Below, piece by piece: positions 22,401 through 36,153 of a DNA stretch of 64,000 nucleotides (the stretch's first letter is position 1; every line of letters starts with the position of its first letter). Source of the stretch: Alisma plantago-aquatica (Eukaryota > Streptophyta > Magnoliopsida > Alismatales > Alismataceae); contig OY856409.1 in NCBI GenBank assembly GCA_963693085.1, positions 1,335,165,915 to 1,335,229,914 of the forward strand. Direction: 5' to 3'. The position numbers were made by a program, and so were the translations under genes. A model generated the notes under the pieces. It saw only the letters and a program-made list of their open reading frames with translations, searched no databases and was not told where the DNA came from.

Positions 22401-25400
22401 CTCAACTTCATCACTATTGTGGTATAGGTGGTCATTTGACCTCAATCTTGGGCTTATTGAATCCACCCTTACTTCAAGGGAGTTGTGGAGAAATTCATGG
22501 TGCTATTTTGCAAGGAACCTTGCATGTATATTTGTTCCTAGAAAGCACAATAAGGAATAATTCCTCAAGTATTTTTCCTATTTTATCCTTGCATATATAT
22601 ATATATAATGAAATGTTGGTAACTCCTCTATTGTAAATATTAAGGCATGCTAGTTTTAGGTGATATAAGTGATAGGAATACCATGTCATGTGTTATTGGC
22701 ATAAAATAAAATGACTATTTACTGAGGTTATTTAACTTGCATTTGGTTTTAAAACTATTACTATAGTAATTAAGTCATAACTAATTGTTGGCAAGTAGAT
22801 AAATATTAAAAAGATGAATTAGAACAAAAAAAAATATATTATTTATCATGATAAGTTCTAGGGTCTTTATAAATTGGATTTGGAGGTATGTATTAGGATT
22901 TCATTGTTATTTAGGAAGTTAAACCTAACTTACCGAATTATCTTATTAGGTATTTTGAAACATTGATTCTAAGAGATAGTCCCCTTGGAGTAAAATTAGA
23001 TTCAACTATTAGATATGTTGTTTCCTATTTTCATTGGGAAAATCTAAATGTATCATGATCCTAATTCCTAATTATGTGGCTAAAGTCTTATTTTTTATTC
23101 CTTTTTTGTTATCTAAAATCATGGCACCATTTTGAATGAAACTATATATCATCCATTGTTAATCCTTCCAATTTGGTTGGCCATGTTGGATGAATTGAGC
23201 ATGTTATTTTGTTAGAATGGATTTAAATTTGAACAAACTATATGTTCTCTCTATTAGTTGCATGATTTCTCTATTGGTTGCATGATTGATTGAGATACAA
23301 GTATGATTTAACTGTATTCGAGTATTATAAGTGTTGGTTCCTAGTAACAATCCATACTTTAGGTTGAGGTGTTGGTGCCTAACCCCATGTATTTTAGTGT
23401 TTGTGCTCTTACTTTCTTTGTTTACAATTTATTTAATGATTTGAGGTGTTGGTGCCTCTCTCCCAAGGCTCGATGCCTTGGACCTACATTTAGATTGGCA
23501 AAGTCTTACTATTTTATCTAAATGCAATACATTATGATATATTATTGTTAAAATAGTAGCATATAATTTACTTACAAAAATTCCTTCACAAAATCACGGG
23601 AAAAAATTAGGTTGCCAACTCTTTCTGGATGGAAAATCCTATCGATCAGGAAATAAAATTATAATATGTGCACGACTGTAGCATAAGATTCATGTTGGTT
23701 ATGTATTGAAGGCACTAGACAAAAAGGGTTACATCCTCAACAAGTAATCCAAAGGTATCAAAAGCAAATAGAAAAAAGTGGTGGTTATTTGACATATAAG
23801 TTTCTCAATGTTATGTAACTTTTGTGAAATCTGTCACCAACTACCTATCCTGCTTTAAACTTTCTTGAAATATATATTTCATGAGACAGAGTCATGTGAG
23901 GTCAACACATGTGTGCTTGACGTATGTCTAGTAAAATAACAAAATGCTAGTAGGACGTTGAGAGTGGAGACCATCAGGTCATGTGCCAAGGAAAAGCCAC
24001 AAGAGCTTCCATTAGGACCTTTAATCTAGTTCAAGAGACAATAAAAAAAGAGTTACATGAACTACATCATGTCGAAACTCATATCCAAGTCTTGTATGGT
24101 AATGCACAACATGACCACTAAAAGCATAGAGGCGTGCAGTGTTGCAAAGTGAGAAACATTCATCACCTAGGTACAAGGGGGTTATAAGATGATATGAAAA
24201 CCAAATTATGGGCCTCATGATTATATAATATATAGAACCTTGGATACTTTAATAGTACACCAATGAGGGCACCATCATCAAGATAATAATCAAGAAGGTC
24301 GATGTGAGATTCATCCTTCAATTGTAGAATAAGAGGATGAAGTGACAATGGAAAAAACTAGTGGCCTGAATGGATCATTTTGTTGGAAACCAACTATCAA
24401 AAGAAGAGGCTCACTCTATCCATGTGGTGAGGAGATAAGGAGCTATAACAAAATTCAACCCCATTTGTAACAGTTGGGAGATGAAGATGGACCTCCTGAG
24501 ATATGGTGGAAATATCAACCATATTGAATGCATTAATGAACTCAACAAGGACCATCATGAGGGTGGTACTATTTTGTAGTTAATGGACTAGGAGAGTGGC
24601 CTTTAAAACCAGTCCTCAACAATAGTTGATTATTAACCACATAACATTTTTTTCTGACACATACGCATGATGTTATTTCCTATATGTGACTATTGTTCCT
24701 AATGAAACCCAAGTCTTTATCACCTAGAGTAGAAGCTTCAATAGGAGACTTCTCCAGGACCATTTGAGGATACCTATACATGGTTAGGTTTCCCTCTATG
24801 ATGAATCCCTTCTACCTAGTTTAGGTCATGTTTTCTATCTATTATTCCATCCATGTGAGTAAGAAATAATCTTGAACTTTGATCTTTTATGATAGTTAGT
24901 ATTTGTTTTTTAATTTTATTATGTGACATTTCTTGATACATCACACTTTAAGAATAAAACTTCACCCTTTTTCGTTATGGTTTTTGGTATATTATAACTA
25001 GTTTGTATGTTTTAGTTCTATAATTAATGATAAGAACCCCCCTCGATTCTGACTCACTAAAAGAACAAAAATAAGTGGGAATTTCATGTAAAGTCCCATA
25101 ATATCTTGGAGTCTAGGAATTATAAAAAATAAAAAGAAATAATAACTATGTATGAGAAAAGTATAGGCCTTATTGGAAAGACAAATACTTGATGTCTTCT
25201 TTCAAATAAGATTTGATCCAGATTAGCTATGGTCAATTATTTTGGTATATTAATTCTATAATAATTTTATTAATGAACTAATATTTGAAGATTGATTATA
25301 GAATATTCATAGAAATTTTAACTCTAATAGTCTACAACATGACTAAATGCTTTTAATTAGGGTTTGAATCCAATTTATATTAAATGGGGAAATATTATAC

Positions 25401-26430
25401 TTTGGTTTCATAATAGAACTTAATGATGATTTGGAAAAAATGAGCATAGAGCCATAAACAAGAATAAAAAATATCAAACAATGATATAATGCAAAACCTT
25501 CCACAAGTTATAATGTAAAGTTCATGTTAATCTTATGGGAGGGGATAAGGATAAGTCAAACGTATGTAGGCTATAGAACCGACTAGATACACCATGAAAT
25601 TATATTTGAAATAGTATTTTTTTAATAAATCTTTAATATATTGAGAATATTCTTCATTTTAGACCCTAATTTATGAAATTTGATATCAAATATGCTAGTA
25701 GTTGTATAAATATAAACATCGTGATTAGAATGGTATGCCTCTTGTTCTTGGAACTTATACATGAAAAGTATAATTTTATGGTATTAGGAAAACCAATTTC
25801 CCACATATGAATTATTATGATGAAGAATAATCCTATGTAGACATTAATGAATGTTAAGTTTATCTTTAAGGTACATGAAAGTTTTCTAAGTATTATGGAG
25901 AGGAAATACATCATTTTGAGTCCTCCATGTTTTTCATACATAGATTTAGACATTCCAATTTTGAAGTCAAGATATTGTTTTAAAAACCTTATTTTGATAA
26001 AATATTGAGTTAGGGATCCTTCTTTTTTAGGGTTTTCCAATATTTCAAACACCCCACTTCCTAGTGAAAGCCATAGTTTTGAAAGCCTTGTTTAAGGAAG
26101 CCTAATCTATGGGTCCAATATTCTTAGTAAAAGTAAGAAGCTTGTAATCCTCACTTTTCTTGTAATTTTGAAGGAAGTATAGGTTGGAACTCCTCAATCA
26201 CATTATGATAAGTATAGTTTATGACACCCTCATTATATCTATTAATATTACTTTGCATAAATAGTTGACAATATATGAACTACATTTCAAAATACATAGT
26301 GTATGTTATCCACTAGTAGGTACTCTTCCTTATCATTAAGTATATGAAACTCCAAAAGGGATGAATAATAAGCACATTTTTTTTGAATGAAACCTACTAT
26401 ATTACACTCTCCCAATATCATTAATATCTT
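22401..26430. other. Poorly readable AT-rich stretch
   Basis: I find no protein-family motif, paired terminal repeat or RNA gene. The longest open frame (minus strand, 25666-26052, 128 codons) is Ile/Phe/Lys-rich in keeping with the base composition and has no motif I know. A short TA run lies near 22595. The phrase GAGGTGTTGGTGCCT occurs twice (near 23360 and 23440), which hints at a decayed local repeat. Confidence 0.35.
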
Positions 26431-26434
26431 CAAG

Positions 26435-26902
26435 TTACACTCCTCTCAACTCTGGGGGGCACTCTGTAATAGATATGTGGGTTCCTGGGATCTTCAGGAA
26501 CCATTTAGAAGCTTTATCTGTAAGGTAGTTATCTTTACGATTGACTTTGATAAACTTTATGTCATCCATTCTCTTTGATAGCTCAATGATTCTTTGGATG
26601 TTGTCTCTGTATTTGGGCTTGCAGTTTCTTGGACTAGCAATGAGCCTGGTAGACAACAACGAGTCAGAGATATCGTTACATCTATTGTAATTCCTTGATA
26701 TGGAAGCTTCAAGTCCTCACATAATGGCTAACAGTTCTCCTTCTAATGGGTCAGATCCAGTCATTTTATGACAACCCCCAATGACCCATAGTCCATTTGG
26801 ACCTCTAATGATGAATCTCATGGTGAGTGTTCCTAAGCTTAGGCATAGAGCTGCATCCACTCCAACATGTACCCTTTCTAATACACATAATTTAATCTTC
26901 AT
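26435..26902 (-). pseudogene. RNase H-like (RVT_3 type) fragment
   Basis: Two minus-strand open pieces join across a short gap. The first reads TMRFIIRGPNGLWVIGGC and then PLEGELLAIM, matching the plant RNase H form ..G.V.RD..G.w..g......s...AE..Al. The second reads LLSTRLIASPRNC, IIELSKRMDDIKFIKV and NRKDNYLTDKASKW, matching SDS...v..i......I...l......f.hv.Re.N..AD.La. The first catalytic Asp region is replaced and the His-Glu segments are weak. Such domains end many plant LINEs or stand alone as host-like pseudogenes. I cannot tell which this is. Confidence 0.5.
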
Positions 26903-27649
26903 GTGAATGGTTTAGTAACTCTTTTTTAAGTTCATTTTAATGTAAGTATGATTACATTGATATTTTCATAGATATATCATTTTTGTGGTCCAATGATATT
27001 TTGCAAGGAGTGTGACTGGGTGAAACTTAGGAGTTTAGGATCTTCAAGGTGGCAAATTTACTAAAACCTAAGAGGTACTGGGTGGAGTACATTCTTATAG
27101 TGTGTCTTTGTAATGATTTATGGGGGTTAAGTTGTGAGTGTTTGATGTGCAATTCGTATGATTCATAGTCCATGTCTTTAACTTATTCTCAATAAACAAA
27201 CTATCCATATCCATGACCCATACTTACTATGTATTTTCCCATTTTGTCCTTAGATAATTGATTGTGGTTCCATTTTTAATAGTGTTAGTCCACATAATCC
27301 TTATTCTCTACAAGTGAATTCTTGTCATAGATCACCTTATTAAGACTTGACAAAAAAATTGATCAAGTGTTTTTAACTCTTGCATTTAAGGAAATTATTT
27401 TGGGGATGTTCTATTTTCTTAATTAGTTCGTTATAAGTTTAGAATATATCTTAAATATGTTTCTTCCAGTTAATGACACATATCAAGTATCTCTTGGGGA
27501 GCCCCTACAAAATCACAACACTTGCACTTTATTTTGTTTAGTTATTATGAAAAAATGGTATGAGAATTCACAATTACAATATCCCAACAGAAGATCAATC
27601 CTTGGAAAGGCTTGGGTAGGAATGTATATTCCATCTTATGCTATTACAT
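26903..27649. other. Unassigned stretch
   Basis: No motif that I can support. Confidence 0.35.
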
Positions 27650-29448
27650 ATTATGCTTAGTTTAGCACTTGTATATTGCATACTACTTATATTTTTACTT
27701 GATTTAGGTTTTTCATAAGTTGTGCAATTTGATTAGTTTTAAATTAGATTTTATTTTCTCTGTGTAGGAATAAATGGGTATATTAGGGAGGTATTCAATG
27801 ATCCACCAAAGGTCCAAAAATGAGCAACGACTCCATATCCTTGATCCAAAAATTCAATACCTAGAGTAAGGATCATGAAATCTATAGTTGTGTGTCTACA
27901 ACTGGCTACTCGATTGGCCAACCTTTCTAGTCAACCAAAAATTTGTCCCTAAAGAGAAGGAATGAGCCAACCAACAATTCCATTGATTAGATAATCCAAC
28001 CCATCGGCTACTTGGGAACATGAAAATAGCATGGTCCAAGTAATTTTGCTAGTTAGTCAACTACCCACACTAGTCACATGATTAATCCAAGAAAGGACTT
28101 AACCAATTTTCTTCAATAACACACTAGTTTTTCAGCTAGACTAGATAGTTAGAAAATTAGAAATTCAACTTAGAGCAATAACACCCACACGAGTTGCATA
28201 ATTGGTAAGCCAGACAACCAAGTAGTTAGCCACTCTACTAATTGGAAATCACTCCAAGTCAAGAGGGAGGCTACTTTACCAGTTTGTTGACCCATTCAGC
28301 CAAATATCACATCATTAGGACACATCAAAGACCAATCATCCGAATAGACACCCATCTTATTTGACCAGAAACCACATAAAGAAAATAAAGACATCTACAT
28401 AGTTGTCAACCAAATAGTGTTGATTGACTACCTACCCACCACAAACATAGCTATGTCAAGGGTAGAACCACTAGTAGGCCTATTAGTGGGACCACCAGGT
28501 ACCATGTATGTGGAAAAGAAAGGATGAAGTAGAGTATCATACCCTATAGTTTTAAACTCGTCCACATCAAGAGAAGACACAACTGTTGTTGGAGATCCCC
28601 AATAAATGTTTGGATGGCTATTGTTACGTGAAAGGTTTATAGCTTCCATTGAGTCATAACTTCTTGAGAATTCACACCAAACACCACTATGTATGTCTCC
28701 TATGCTAACATGACAATTATGTTTACTCCCCTTTCCTTTACTTTTATACTATGATGGGTAGTGAGTAATTTTTATGGAGTGTAGGAAGTAGCCCCGATAC
28801 CTAAATGTTTCTTCTTATAACTTATACTTTAATGATTGTATGAATTGTCTTATAATATTAAATTCTTAGTGATTTCTATGTTTCATGATTGACCACCATT
28901 CTCTCATATTAATAGGATCATTTTATATCATAGACATATGAGATAAACTAACAATCTAGAGTTTTCTGTGTTGGTGCCTTAACGCTACCACAGACAAGTC
29001 ACCTTTAGAACAATGAATATAGGACATATCAAATGTTCATACCATATGACAAGAGAGATACTCATCCACTATTGGGACCCTTGGTTCAAACGATATTGAA
29101 TTACTTGATGCTTCAATAATAGATTCTCATACTCTATCAGATCTGACAAGAGAGGGGGTGGGGTAGCGACAAAAAAAATCCCTCAAATTACTTATAATGA
29201 ACTAAAATTAATATTTGTTCTTGTATGTAGTTGTTAAATTAGTTAATAATGAACAATCACATATCTTGTTAATTACTTATTTCTATATCAATCAATATAA
29301 TTCTTAAAAATGTTTTCTTGGGATTTATCCTTATAACATGATAAGATTTGTTTTCTTGTAGGTGATCTATCACGCCTACTGGTTCAAGGTGAAACCAAGG
29401 GTTCACCCATTTTATTAAAATTGAGACATGTGAAATAGACTCGTTATA
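27650..29448 (+). mobile_element. 5' LTR of the oldest nested element (layer 1), Athila-like
   Basis: The right end is set by a PBS-like sequence at 29451. The segment GGTAGTGAGTAATTTTT to GGAAGTAGCCCCGATACC (28755-28800) aligns with GAGTGAGTAGTCCC to GGGGAGTAGCCCCGCTACC of the large element's LTR (39796-39845), so the two LTR families are related. The region 27860-28300 repeats short motifs (CTAGTCAAC, GCCAACC, TTAGTCAACTACC) in the U3 position. The left end is not defined; 27650 is an estimate from spacing. Confidence 0.5.
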
Positions 29449-29450
29449 AA

Positions 29451-29468
29451 TTGGCATCATATTCAGGG
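29451..29468 (+). promoter_or_regulatory. Primer-binding site of layer 1 (tRNA-Asp type, decayed)
   Basis: TTGGCATCATATTCAGGG is the same sequence type as the PBS of the large element (TTGGCGTCGTTTCCAGGG). Against the remembered complement of the plant tRNA-Asp 3' end I count about 11 matches of 18. Confidence 0.55.
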
Positions 29469-29479
29469 ACAATATAATG

Positions 29480-31530
29480 ATTGGTATGATTTACTAATTT
29501 ACAATTGGTAATGATTTTTCTATTATCTATTCATTTATTTACATGAACCCCATTAGTTTGACTCTTCACATTTTAATATTTTAGGCACATTTTATAGTTC
29601 ATGTGGCATTCCACCCATGTCGACTATGCAGTCAAGCTTGATCCTAAGTTCAAGATAATATACCACATGTTACTTCAAGAACAAAAAGTGTTTATGAGGT
29701 GATTAAATGTTGTAGTGAGGCAATTGTTACAACACATATAGAGAAAATCATGGTAGAAGCTAAGGCATCAGTTCATATAGATGTATAGGCATCACGAAAG
29801 GAAAAGGCAAATAGAGAGTTAAATTCATTTTCAATTCATGGAGCCTATGATATTTGGCATGCATTCAACTACACACTAATTACAACCCCCAATTTTTAAA
29901 TCAAGACTCGCTTGATCCAAATGGTATATAAAAATAGTCTTGCATGAAGAATTGATGATTTAACACATGACTGTCTAAAAAGGTTTATGTAAATCTATGA
30001 TATGAAAAAAAAAGTTGGCATCAGTCTTGAAGCATCCTATCTTCATTTCTTCTATTATTTAGTCACAAAAAGGTCATAAACTTGTACAAATAATTGCCTC
30101 TAGACAACATATAAATGTGGAACCAGATGTAAAACAAATCCTTTTAAAAGTTGTTCCCACACTCGCTTACCTAACAAGTTGGAGGCATTCACAATCAATT
30201 TAATAAAAAAATATGTGAGCCATTATTTAAAGAATGGAAATGCTACAAAGATCTAATGATAACATCAAAAGCTTCCTGCATGCTTCTTCTGGTACTAAAT
30301 TCACGCGCTAATCATTTGAACATGCCTAGAATGTATTTAGACTTATTGATGAAAGTCAAACAAATTACTACAAGAGAGACAAGGAGTTGTGATCAACACC
30401 TAGAGGAGAGGAATAAATCATAGTTTAATATGATAGAAGATTATTTATGGCGACTTAATCTAAACAACACCAATTTGAGAGTTAATTTCAGAAGTTCAAG
30501 GAGAGGATTACACCTCCACAACATGCAAAAGTAATTACTGAGATATGCTAGATCTATGGCATGGAGGGGCGTGCAGCTTGGTTTGCAAGCACCTTCCCTA
30601 TGCACAGGGCCTTTCCACCCAAGTTCAACAACCATCAGGGGATAAAAAAGTATGAAGGAGGTCAATGCCATCAATTCCGTTCCAATGCATGAATATTACA
30701 AATCCATAAGGCCTTGCAACCATCCTAGGTTTCCAAATGGAAATCTTCCATTTCTAGAAATGAGAACAAGTTAGATCTGAATATGTTTAGCATCAAGCTC
30801 AACCCTTACCAATTTCTATAATAATTAGTGTTTTAGGAAAAAAAACTATCCACAATAATAGTATCAAGGCAAACATGGACAAAAATTTTAGAATCTTAAT
30901 CAAGGCTAGGGTACATCTTATAATTATCAAAATACTTGAGATCTAGTTCATAAGAAGCCCTTGCTAAAGAGAAATACTCCACCCTGCATATGTTTTCCAA
31001 TCAACAAGTGCAAGTCCAACAAAATCATAGAAGCCTACCTTGCATAAATAGTAATATAGTTTCCTTGCTCAACATGAATGTTTGTAGGTCAACTAGAAAA
31101 TAATCCCAAGAATAAGGAAGAATTAAAGTTAGTTACCACAAGGTTGTGATTAATATTTCTAGAGAGGACTTGGTAGATCTATAGATAATGATTACATTGT
31201 TGGATGACACAAAGATCATACCATGGACAATGGCACAAGAGGTAGTAACATGGGTCCTGATAGAGAAGACATATATGTCATAGAGTACAGTCAAGCCATA
31301 TGTCCCAATTACAAGCCATGATTTCCATTTTATAATCGGTTAGAACAGCCCAATCTACATACTACATTTATGAAGTTTGAAGAGGCATTTAAGAATATCC
31401 ATATAAATATAACTTTTCTTGATGCCTTGACTAAGATGCCTCATTGGTCAAAAACATTCAAGTCCATGCTCACTCACAAGTATACTACTCAGGAATACGA
31501 TATAGTAAATGAAGCAAGACTACTTCTTAA
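29480..31530 (+). pseudogene. gag and gag-protease linker of layer 1
   Basis: The gag core is visible around 29900-30080. IKTRLIQMVYKNSLA, DDLTHDCLKRFM and SLEASYLHFFYYLV line up with IRTQWIQIMQGISFYG, DDYMDHLKRFKS and PFDAIMLHLFHFIL of the gag at 40891. Near 31330-31530 the linker reads FPFYNRLEQPNLHTTF, KFEEAFKNIHINITFLDAL and TKMPHWSKTFKSML. These parallel YPCRLRGTKLDTRF, KFKEAMKKLYIDISFLDAL and SKIPAWAKYLKTLL of the large element. Stops and frame shifts are frequent throughout. The match identifies layer 1 as Athila-like and older than layer 3. Confidence 0.65.
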
Positions 31531-31539
31531 ATAATACAT

Positions 31540-31711
31540 GATAAATTTCCAAGCAATGTCAAGGATCAAAATCTTATATCTCATGCTATATACGTGACTT
31601 TTCCTTTCAGTGGGGTTTCACATACTTGTGCACTACTATTTATATCATGTCCTTGTGGTATCTATAAAAGATTGGAATCTTATGGAATAATTATGTACGA
31701 GAATACTGATA
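31540..31711 (+). pseudogene. Protease of layer 1, left part, cut by the layer-2 insertion
   Basis: The frame reads VKDQNLISHAIYVTFPF, then an ALLFISCPCGIYKRLE segment, parallel to KDLGSFGIQCSIG and SISIMPFSMCKRLG at 43115-43230. It stops at the five bases TGATA (31707-31711). The next residues of the protease (MIHLEDSSMIAPRGIVKDIL) are found at 60439 onward, after the second TGATA. Confidence 0.65.
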
Positions 31712-32478
31712 TGATGTATCCCAAATTTGAATATCCATCTTGTGTTATTTTGACTCTTATCCCCAACAAGATATGTTGAATGCATGCTACTTTCCAATTA
31801 ATATCATTTTATGACAAAAGTGATTATGGTTGGTCTTGTATGGTTTATTGGTACTTTGGCATTTATTGATGGAAGGGAGAGAAGAAGGATGAATCTAGGC
31901 CTTCCCTAGACATGTAGGAGCCTAAGTGACCCCTAAAGCTACCCCAACCTACCCCAAGTGACCAAGGACCAAATTGAAGCAAGGAGCACCATGGAAGGAC
32001 ATTTAGAAGATCAAAGTGCAAGACAAACCCCGCAAAATAGTCATGGTACTTTGCCACAATTGTGCTACTAGAATTAAAATCACATGTTTCAACCATGTCC
32101 CATGACACCCAACCACGACGGTCGTGGTGCCTAGTCACCAACACGGTCATGTCGCCCAATATGATTGTGTTAACATCAAACCCAGAACTCCTCCCAATCT
32201 CATCCATGACATATTTTTTACCTATGGTGGTTGTTCTACCCTCAAGCCGCCACAGTCATGGAGCTCACCACAATCATGCTACCTCCATTAATTTTAAAAA
32301 AAATCCACCTAACATTTTTATATGTACATTGTCACTATTTCCTTGTAGAATGGTTGTTCTTGTCCTCACCTACCATGGTCACAGAGTGACCATGTCTGTT
32401 TTACCCATCTAGCCTTAATGCTCCTTACCTATCATTTTACCACTTCATACTCACTTAACCCTAGACCCACTAGGCCAC

Positions 32479-32488
32479 TATATATATA
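32479..32488 (+). promoter_or_regulatory. TATA box of LTR-A
   Basis: GGCCACTATATATATACTAG lies about 770 bp into the LTR. LTR-B has ACATATACTAG at the matching place (near 58849), apparently decayed. Confidence 0.6.
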
Positions 32489-33612
32489 CTAGTATCCGAT
32501 TGGAGTCTAATGTTAGTTGATCAAAGTGCCCATGACCACCACCCACTCCTATCTGCACATTCTACTCCATTCCCTTCACCCTCCCCCCCAAAACATTAGT
32601 TTTCTAAGGTTTTAGTCATATTTCTTTATCTTTCATGCTATTTCTATCTACTTGGAGGATAAGAAGGAGGATATTGGATCTACTAGAGGTGAAGAGTAAA
32701 TCCCCTTCACCCACTTTTCCCATTATTTTGTTATTTCCTTGATCATGTGTAGCTAAGTTCCCTTTGTGGGGTTTTTGGGGTCAATATATAACTCCAATAC
32801 CATGTAGGGAAATATTTGTTCATTGATGCACATCATTTACAAAAAAATCACCAGAGAAAAATATTCCCCGGAGTTTTACTTTTTAAAGAGACAATCAACT
32901 CACTGCAAGAAAATACATCAATTTTAGTATAGAAATGTATCAATCTCACAGAACAACATGTTTTAGAGTTTTATTTGAATCAATTGTTGAGTGTAATACT
33001 TAGCATTCAGTTTTTAGAGAGTGATTATAACTAAAATGAGAATTCAATATTGCAAAAACAAAAGCTAATCAAATCTAAGATTCTAATCAATTATTAAGAG
33101 TTAATGGGGTTCCAAGGGTTCACCACATAGACTAAGTATTTAATTTTAACCAATTCAAGTCCTTAAATTTTATTAAGTAGATCGGGACTATTCAGATTTG
33201 TGTCATTGTAGAACACAAATCTCATAACGATCGGACTTCCCACAAACCCAAGATCTCAATGTTTGTTGATCCTTGTTCAACTATCCAGTAAGCTCTATCA
33301 AGGTTGACATCAAAGGTTTATGAGTTTCAATCAATGTTCCAAATCATGGACCTAGGATCTCAATACCATGAGTCATAACTAACAAGATAAAATACATAGA
33401 TCAAACATAGAGATCCATCAATTGATTTCATCAGGAGACTATGGGTTTATACATTGTTGGGATCTGTGACCTTATCACCAAAAAAGGATATAATCCATAT
33501 AAATATAGAACAAGTACATAATAAGAAGAAAAACATCTAATCAATATAATAATGAAGTCAAATATAATTAAATTAAGAAATGGTCTATGAGGCTACTCTC
33601 CATACTCTAGTA

Positions 33613-33844
33613 TGAAGTTTTTAATCAAACATAGAAGAAACAAAAACAAAAGTAAAGATAGGGATATAATGAGTCATGTACCTATGATCTAGAAACAATA
33701 AATTTCAATCTCTGTGAGGATGATGATGGAAGTTTTTAATCAATCATAGAAGAAACAAAAATAAAATTAAAGATAGGGATATAATGAGTCATGTACCCAC
33801 GATCTAGAAACAATAAATTTCAATCTCTGTGAGGATGATGGCGG
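33613..33844. repeat. Tandem duplication, period 116 bp, inside the minus-strand solo LTR
   Basis: Copy 1 (33613-33728) and copy 2 (33729-33844) both run from GAAGTTTTTAATCAA to CTGTGAGGATGATG with only a handful of differences. Confidence 0.85.
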
Positions 33845-33935
33845 CTCCTTTTCCTCCTTCCTTGCTCTGTGCATCTGAGGGGGTTCTCTAAGATGTCCAA
33901 TAATGAGATGTCTTTTGAGAATAGAGGTTGCCCTG

Positions 33936-33943
33936 TATTTATA
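33936..33943 (-). promoter_or_regulatory. Minus-strand TATA box of the solo LTR
   Basis: The minus strand reads CTAATATAAATACAGGG, a good plant TATA context. It lies roughly mid-LTR as expected for a U3/R border. Confidence 0.55.
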
Positions 33944-36153
33944 TTAGAAGATGTCCAACATTCAGCTTGGTTGTGTGGAATATGAAAAGCTATGATAAGT
34001 CAAGTTTTGAATGCTCAAATACCAAATATAATTGATCGGCTCCCTTTTGAAGATTAAATATCTTGCTTTTATATATTTTTAATTGATGTCCTAATAACTT
34101 TGTCTTCAATCAAAGGGCTTTAATTACATTATTGCCTCCATACAAAAGAGTATGGTCATGGCTTGTTGCTTTTATTGACCAACTTTCCTTTATGCCTAGT
34201 CAAGAGAGTAATATTTTACAAATTTAATTATTTTCTATAATAGGCAATACAAAAAATTAGTGTATTGTCTTCCTTTTAAATTATTTTGACTGCTCATTAA
34301 CTTCTTTGACTCTCTTTGTTGTAGATTTATATTATTTCAATTTTGAATAAATTTTAGTCTGGTTACAAGTTCCAAAATGGTTGAACAATATATTTGTATT
34401 GTAGATAATGAAATGCCCTTTCTAAAGGAAACTTGATCATTAAATTCCAAATTTAGAATCAAGAGATATGGCCGTTTTGGTTTTGGATATATCAGGCACT
34501 GTAAGAAAATATACTTGTGAGTCGGTAGTTGGAAAGCCAGTTGGCTGACTGGTCAGGCCACCCGAAAATAGAATTTTCCTATAGATAATGAAATTCCCTT
34601 TCCAGTTAATACCTAATTATTAAATTATGCATTGATATGTAAAAGATATGACCATTTTCATACAATATATATTAGGCATTGTAGGAAGATCTACATGTGA
34701 GTGAGTGACTGGAAAACCAATTGACCAAATTTCCATTATAGGAGTATTTTTGGGGGTTCTTAGTCTTCTGAGAGAATGGATAAGTTGATCTATTTTCTTG
34801 CAATAAAAAAGCAAATATAATAACTACTCTATTTTAGGAGAGAAAAGAAAAACAAATCAATAAACCCTAAATCTAGGAAATAACAACAAAATGATCCTAA
34901 GTAATAATCTAAATGATGCAATAAAATTGATAAATATACATTCATCATGCATCAAGCTATGATTGTGTTGCTTATTGCTATATTATTTCTTGTTCTCCAT
35001 TCCTACCTCTTGTTATGGTTTTTTGAGCTATGGAATGACCTAAGGAATAGGGAAATTGGTGATTTTGAGCTTTTTGGTGGAGAAATTCCTCCCTAGTGGA
35101 ACCTTAGCTAATTTCTTCTCCTTCCCCTCTATCTCTTCATTCCATTATCCCTTAGTGGGATATCTAGGTGACTAGGTGTGTTATTCTATATATACTTAGT
35201 CAAAAGGCTTGTTTAATGGCTAGATGAAACTAGTGGGATGTGAAACATCATCCACCTATATTCTACATCACTCCTTTACCCTAAGTGCATTAGGAAGAAC
35301 CTATATGTAAACCTATAGTTGAAACCATTCTATCTACTCCTTATTAGTAGAGCCTCATAAGGATAGATGGTAACTGATAGGGACTAGTTCCCCTATCCAC
35401 CACTATGCCAACCATTGCCTACTTATAGGACATAAGTCATATCCTATACAAATCCTTGTTGTTTTCTTTAATAATTACTTGTTGGATGTGTGTGCATCAA
35501 TAAGACCTTTTACATCATCGATTTCTACATATCCTACAAATAGGCCACTTCCCCATCTACTTTCTTAAATATTAATTTTCTCCATTTCTAGTTAGTTGTG
35601 TCTTGGTTGTTTAGTCTACTTGCTTGCCTTGTTCATGCTAATTAGTTCTTTATAGAGTAAGTAGATATATCTTAGTTTATTGTGTTAGGTCCTTCTTAGT
35701 TAGTCTCTCTCATTTTCCTATTTAATTTCTTAGTGTACTTCTTGCTTGTTTCTTTAGTTTAGTTACTATTCTAGTTTCGTTAATTGTTCTTGCTCTCTCT
35801 CTTTAGTGATCGGTTTTACTTGGTTCAATTGTTATTCTAGTTTGTTTAGTTAGCATTGATTGAGTAGAATTACTTAGGTTTGATTCTTTATTTTTTTCTT
35901 GCATGTTTACATTAATGTAATAAAACCCTTCAAACTCTACTCTCCACTCTAGAAACCTAAAGAAGCAATTCCTAGCTAATTGTCCTACCCCAGTCCTTGT
36001 GGATCGACCCTTAACATGTATTTTATATATTATAATAGGAACATGTGTGTTTGTGGGATATTATTTTTTGTATTAAGAGTGTGTGCATTAGGGCCTCTAC
36101 AAGTTTTGTTATCCCACTCATAATCCTTGTCTTGGGGCACGCAACAAGATTTG

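Larger units (their letters stand above)
32824..34947 (-). mobile_element. Minus-strand solo LTR nested in LTR-A
   Basis: The insert begins TGATGCACATC and ends TTCATCA. The flanks are TTCAT (32819-32823) and TGCAT (34948-34952), four of five matching. LTR-B runs through the equivalent place (near 59205-59225) without this 2.1 kb. On the minus strand a TATA box (33936-33943) followed by pyrimidine/purine-skewed leader sequence suggests minus orientation. No internal region accompanies it. I see no family match with the other LTRs in the window. Confidence 0.6.
31712..36146 (+). mobile_element. Layer 2 5' LTR (LTR-A), interrupted
   Basis: Landmarks shared with LTR-B are the start TGATGTATCCC, AGAAGGATGAATCTAG near 31885, CCATGGAAGGACATTTAGAAG near 31990, ACTTAACCCTAGACCC then TATATATA (32479-32488), TTTCTAAGGTTTTAGTCATA, and near the end GTGTGCATTAGGGCCTCTAC. 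A 2124-bp solo LTR is inserted at 32824. Without it the LTR is about 2.3 kb, the same as LTR-B. Plus-strand open frames in this region are chance. Confidence 0.75.

Noticed and set aside
25666..26052. 128-codon minus-strand open frame
   Set aside because: Hydrophobic Ile/Phe/Lys composition follows from AT-rich DNA. There is no motif, no neighbours of related function and no promoter evidence.
31863..32412. Overlapping 114- and 116-codon open frames on opposite strands
   Set aside because: They lie in the U3 of LTR-A, have no motif, and the corresponding LTR-B frame (58002-58780) is not conserved at the protein level.
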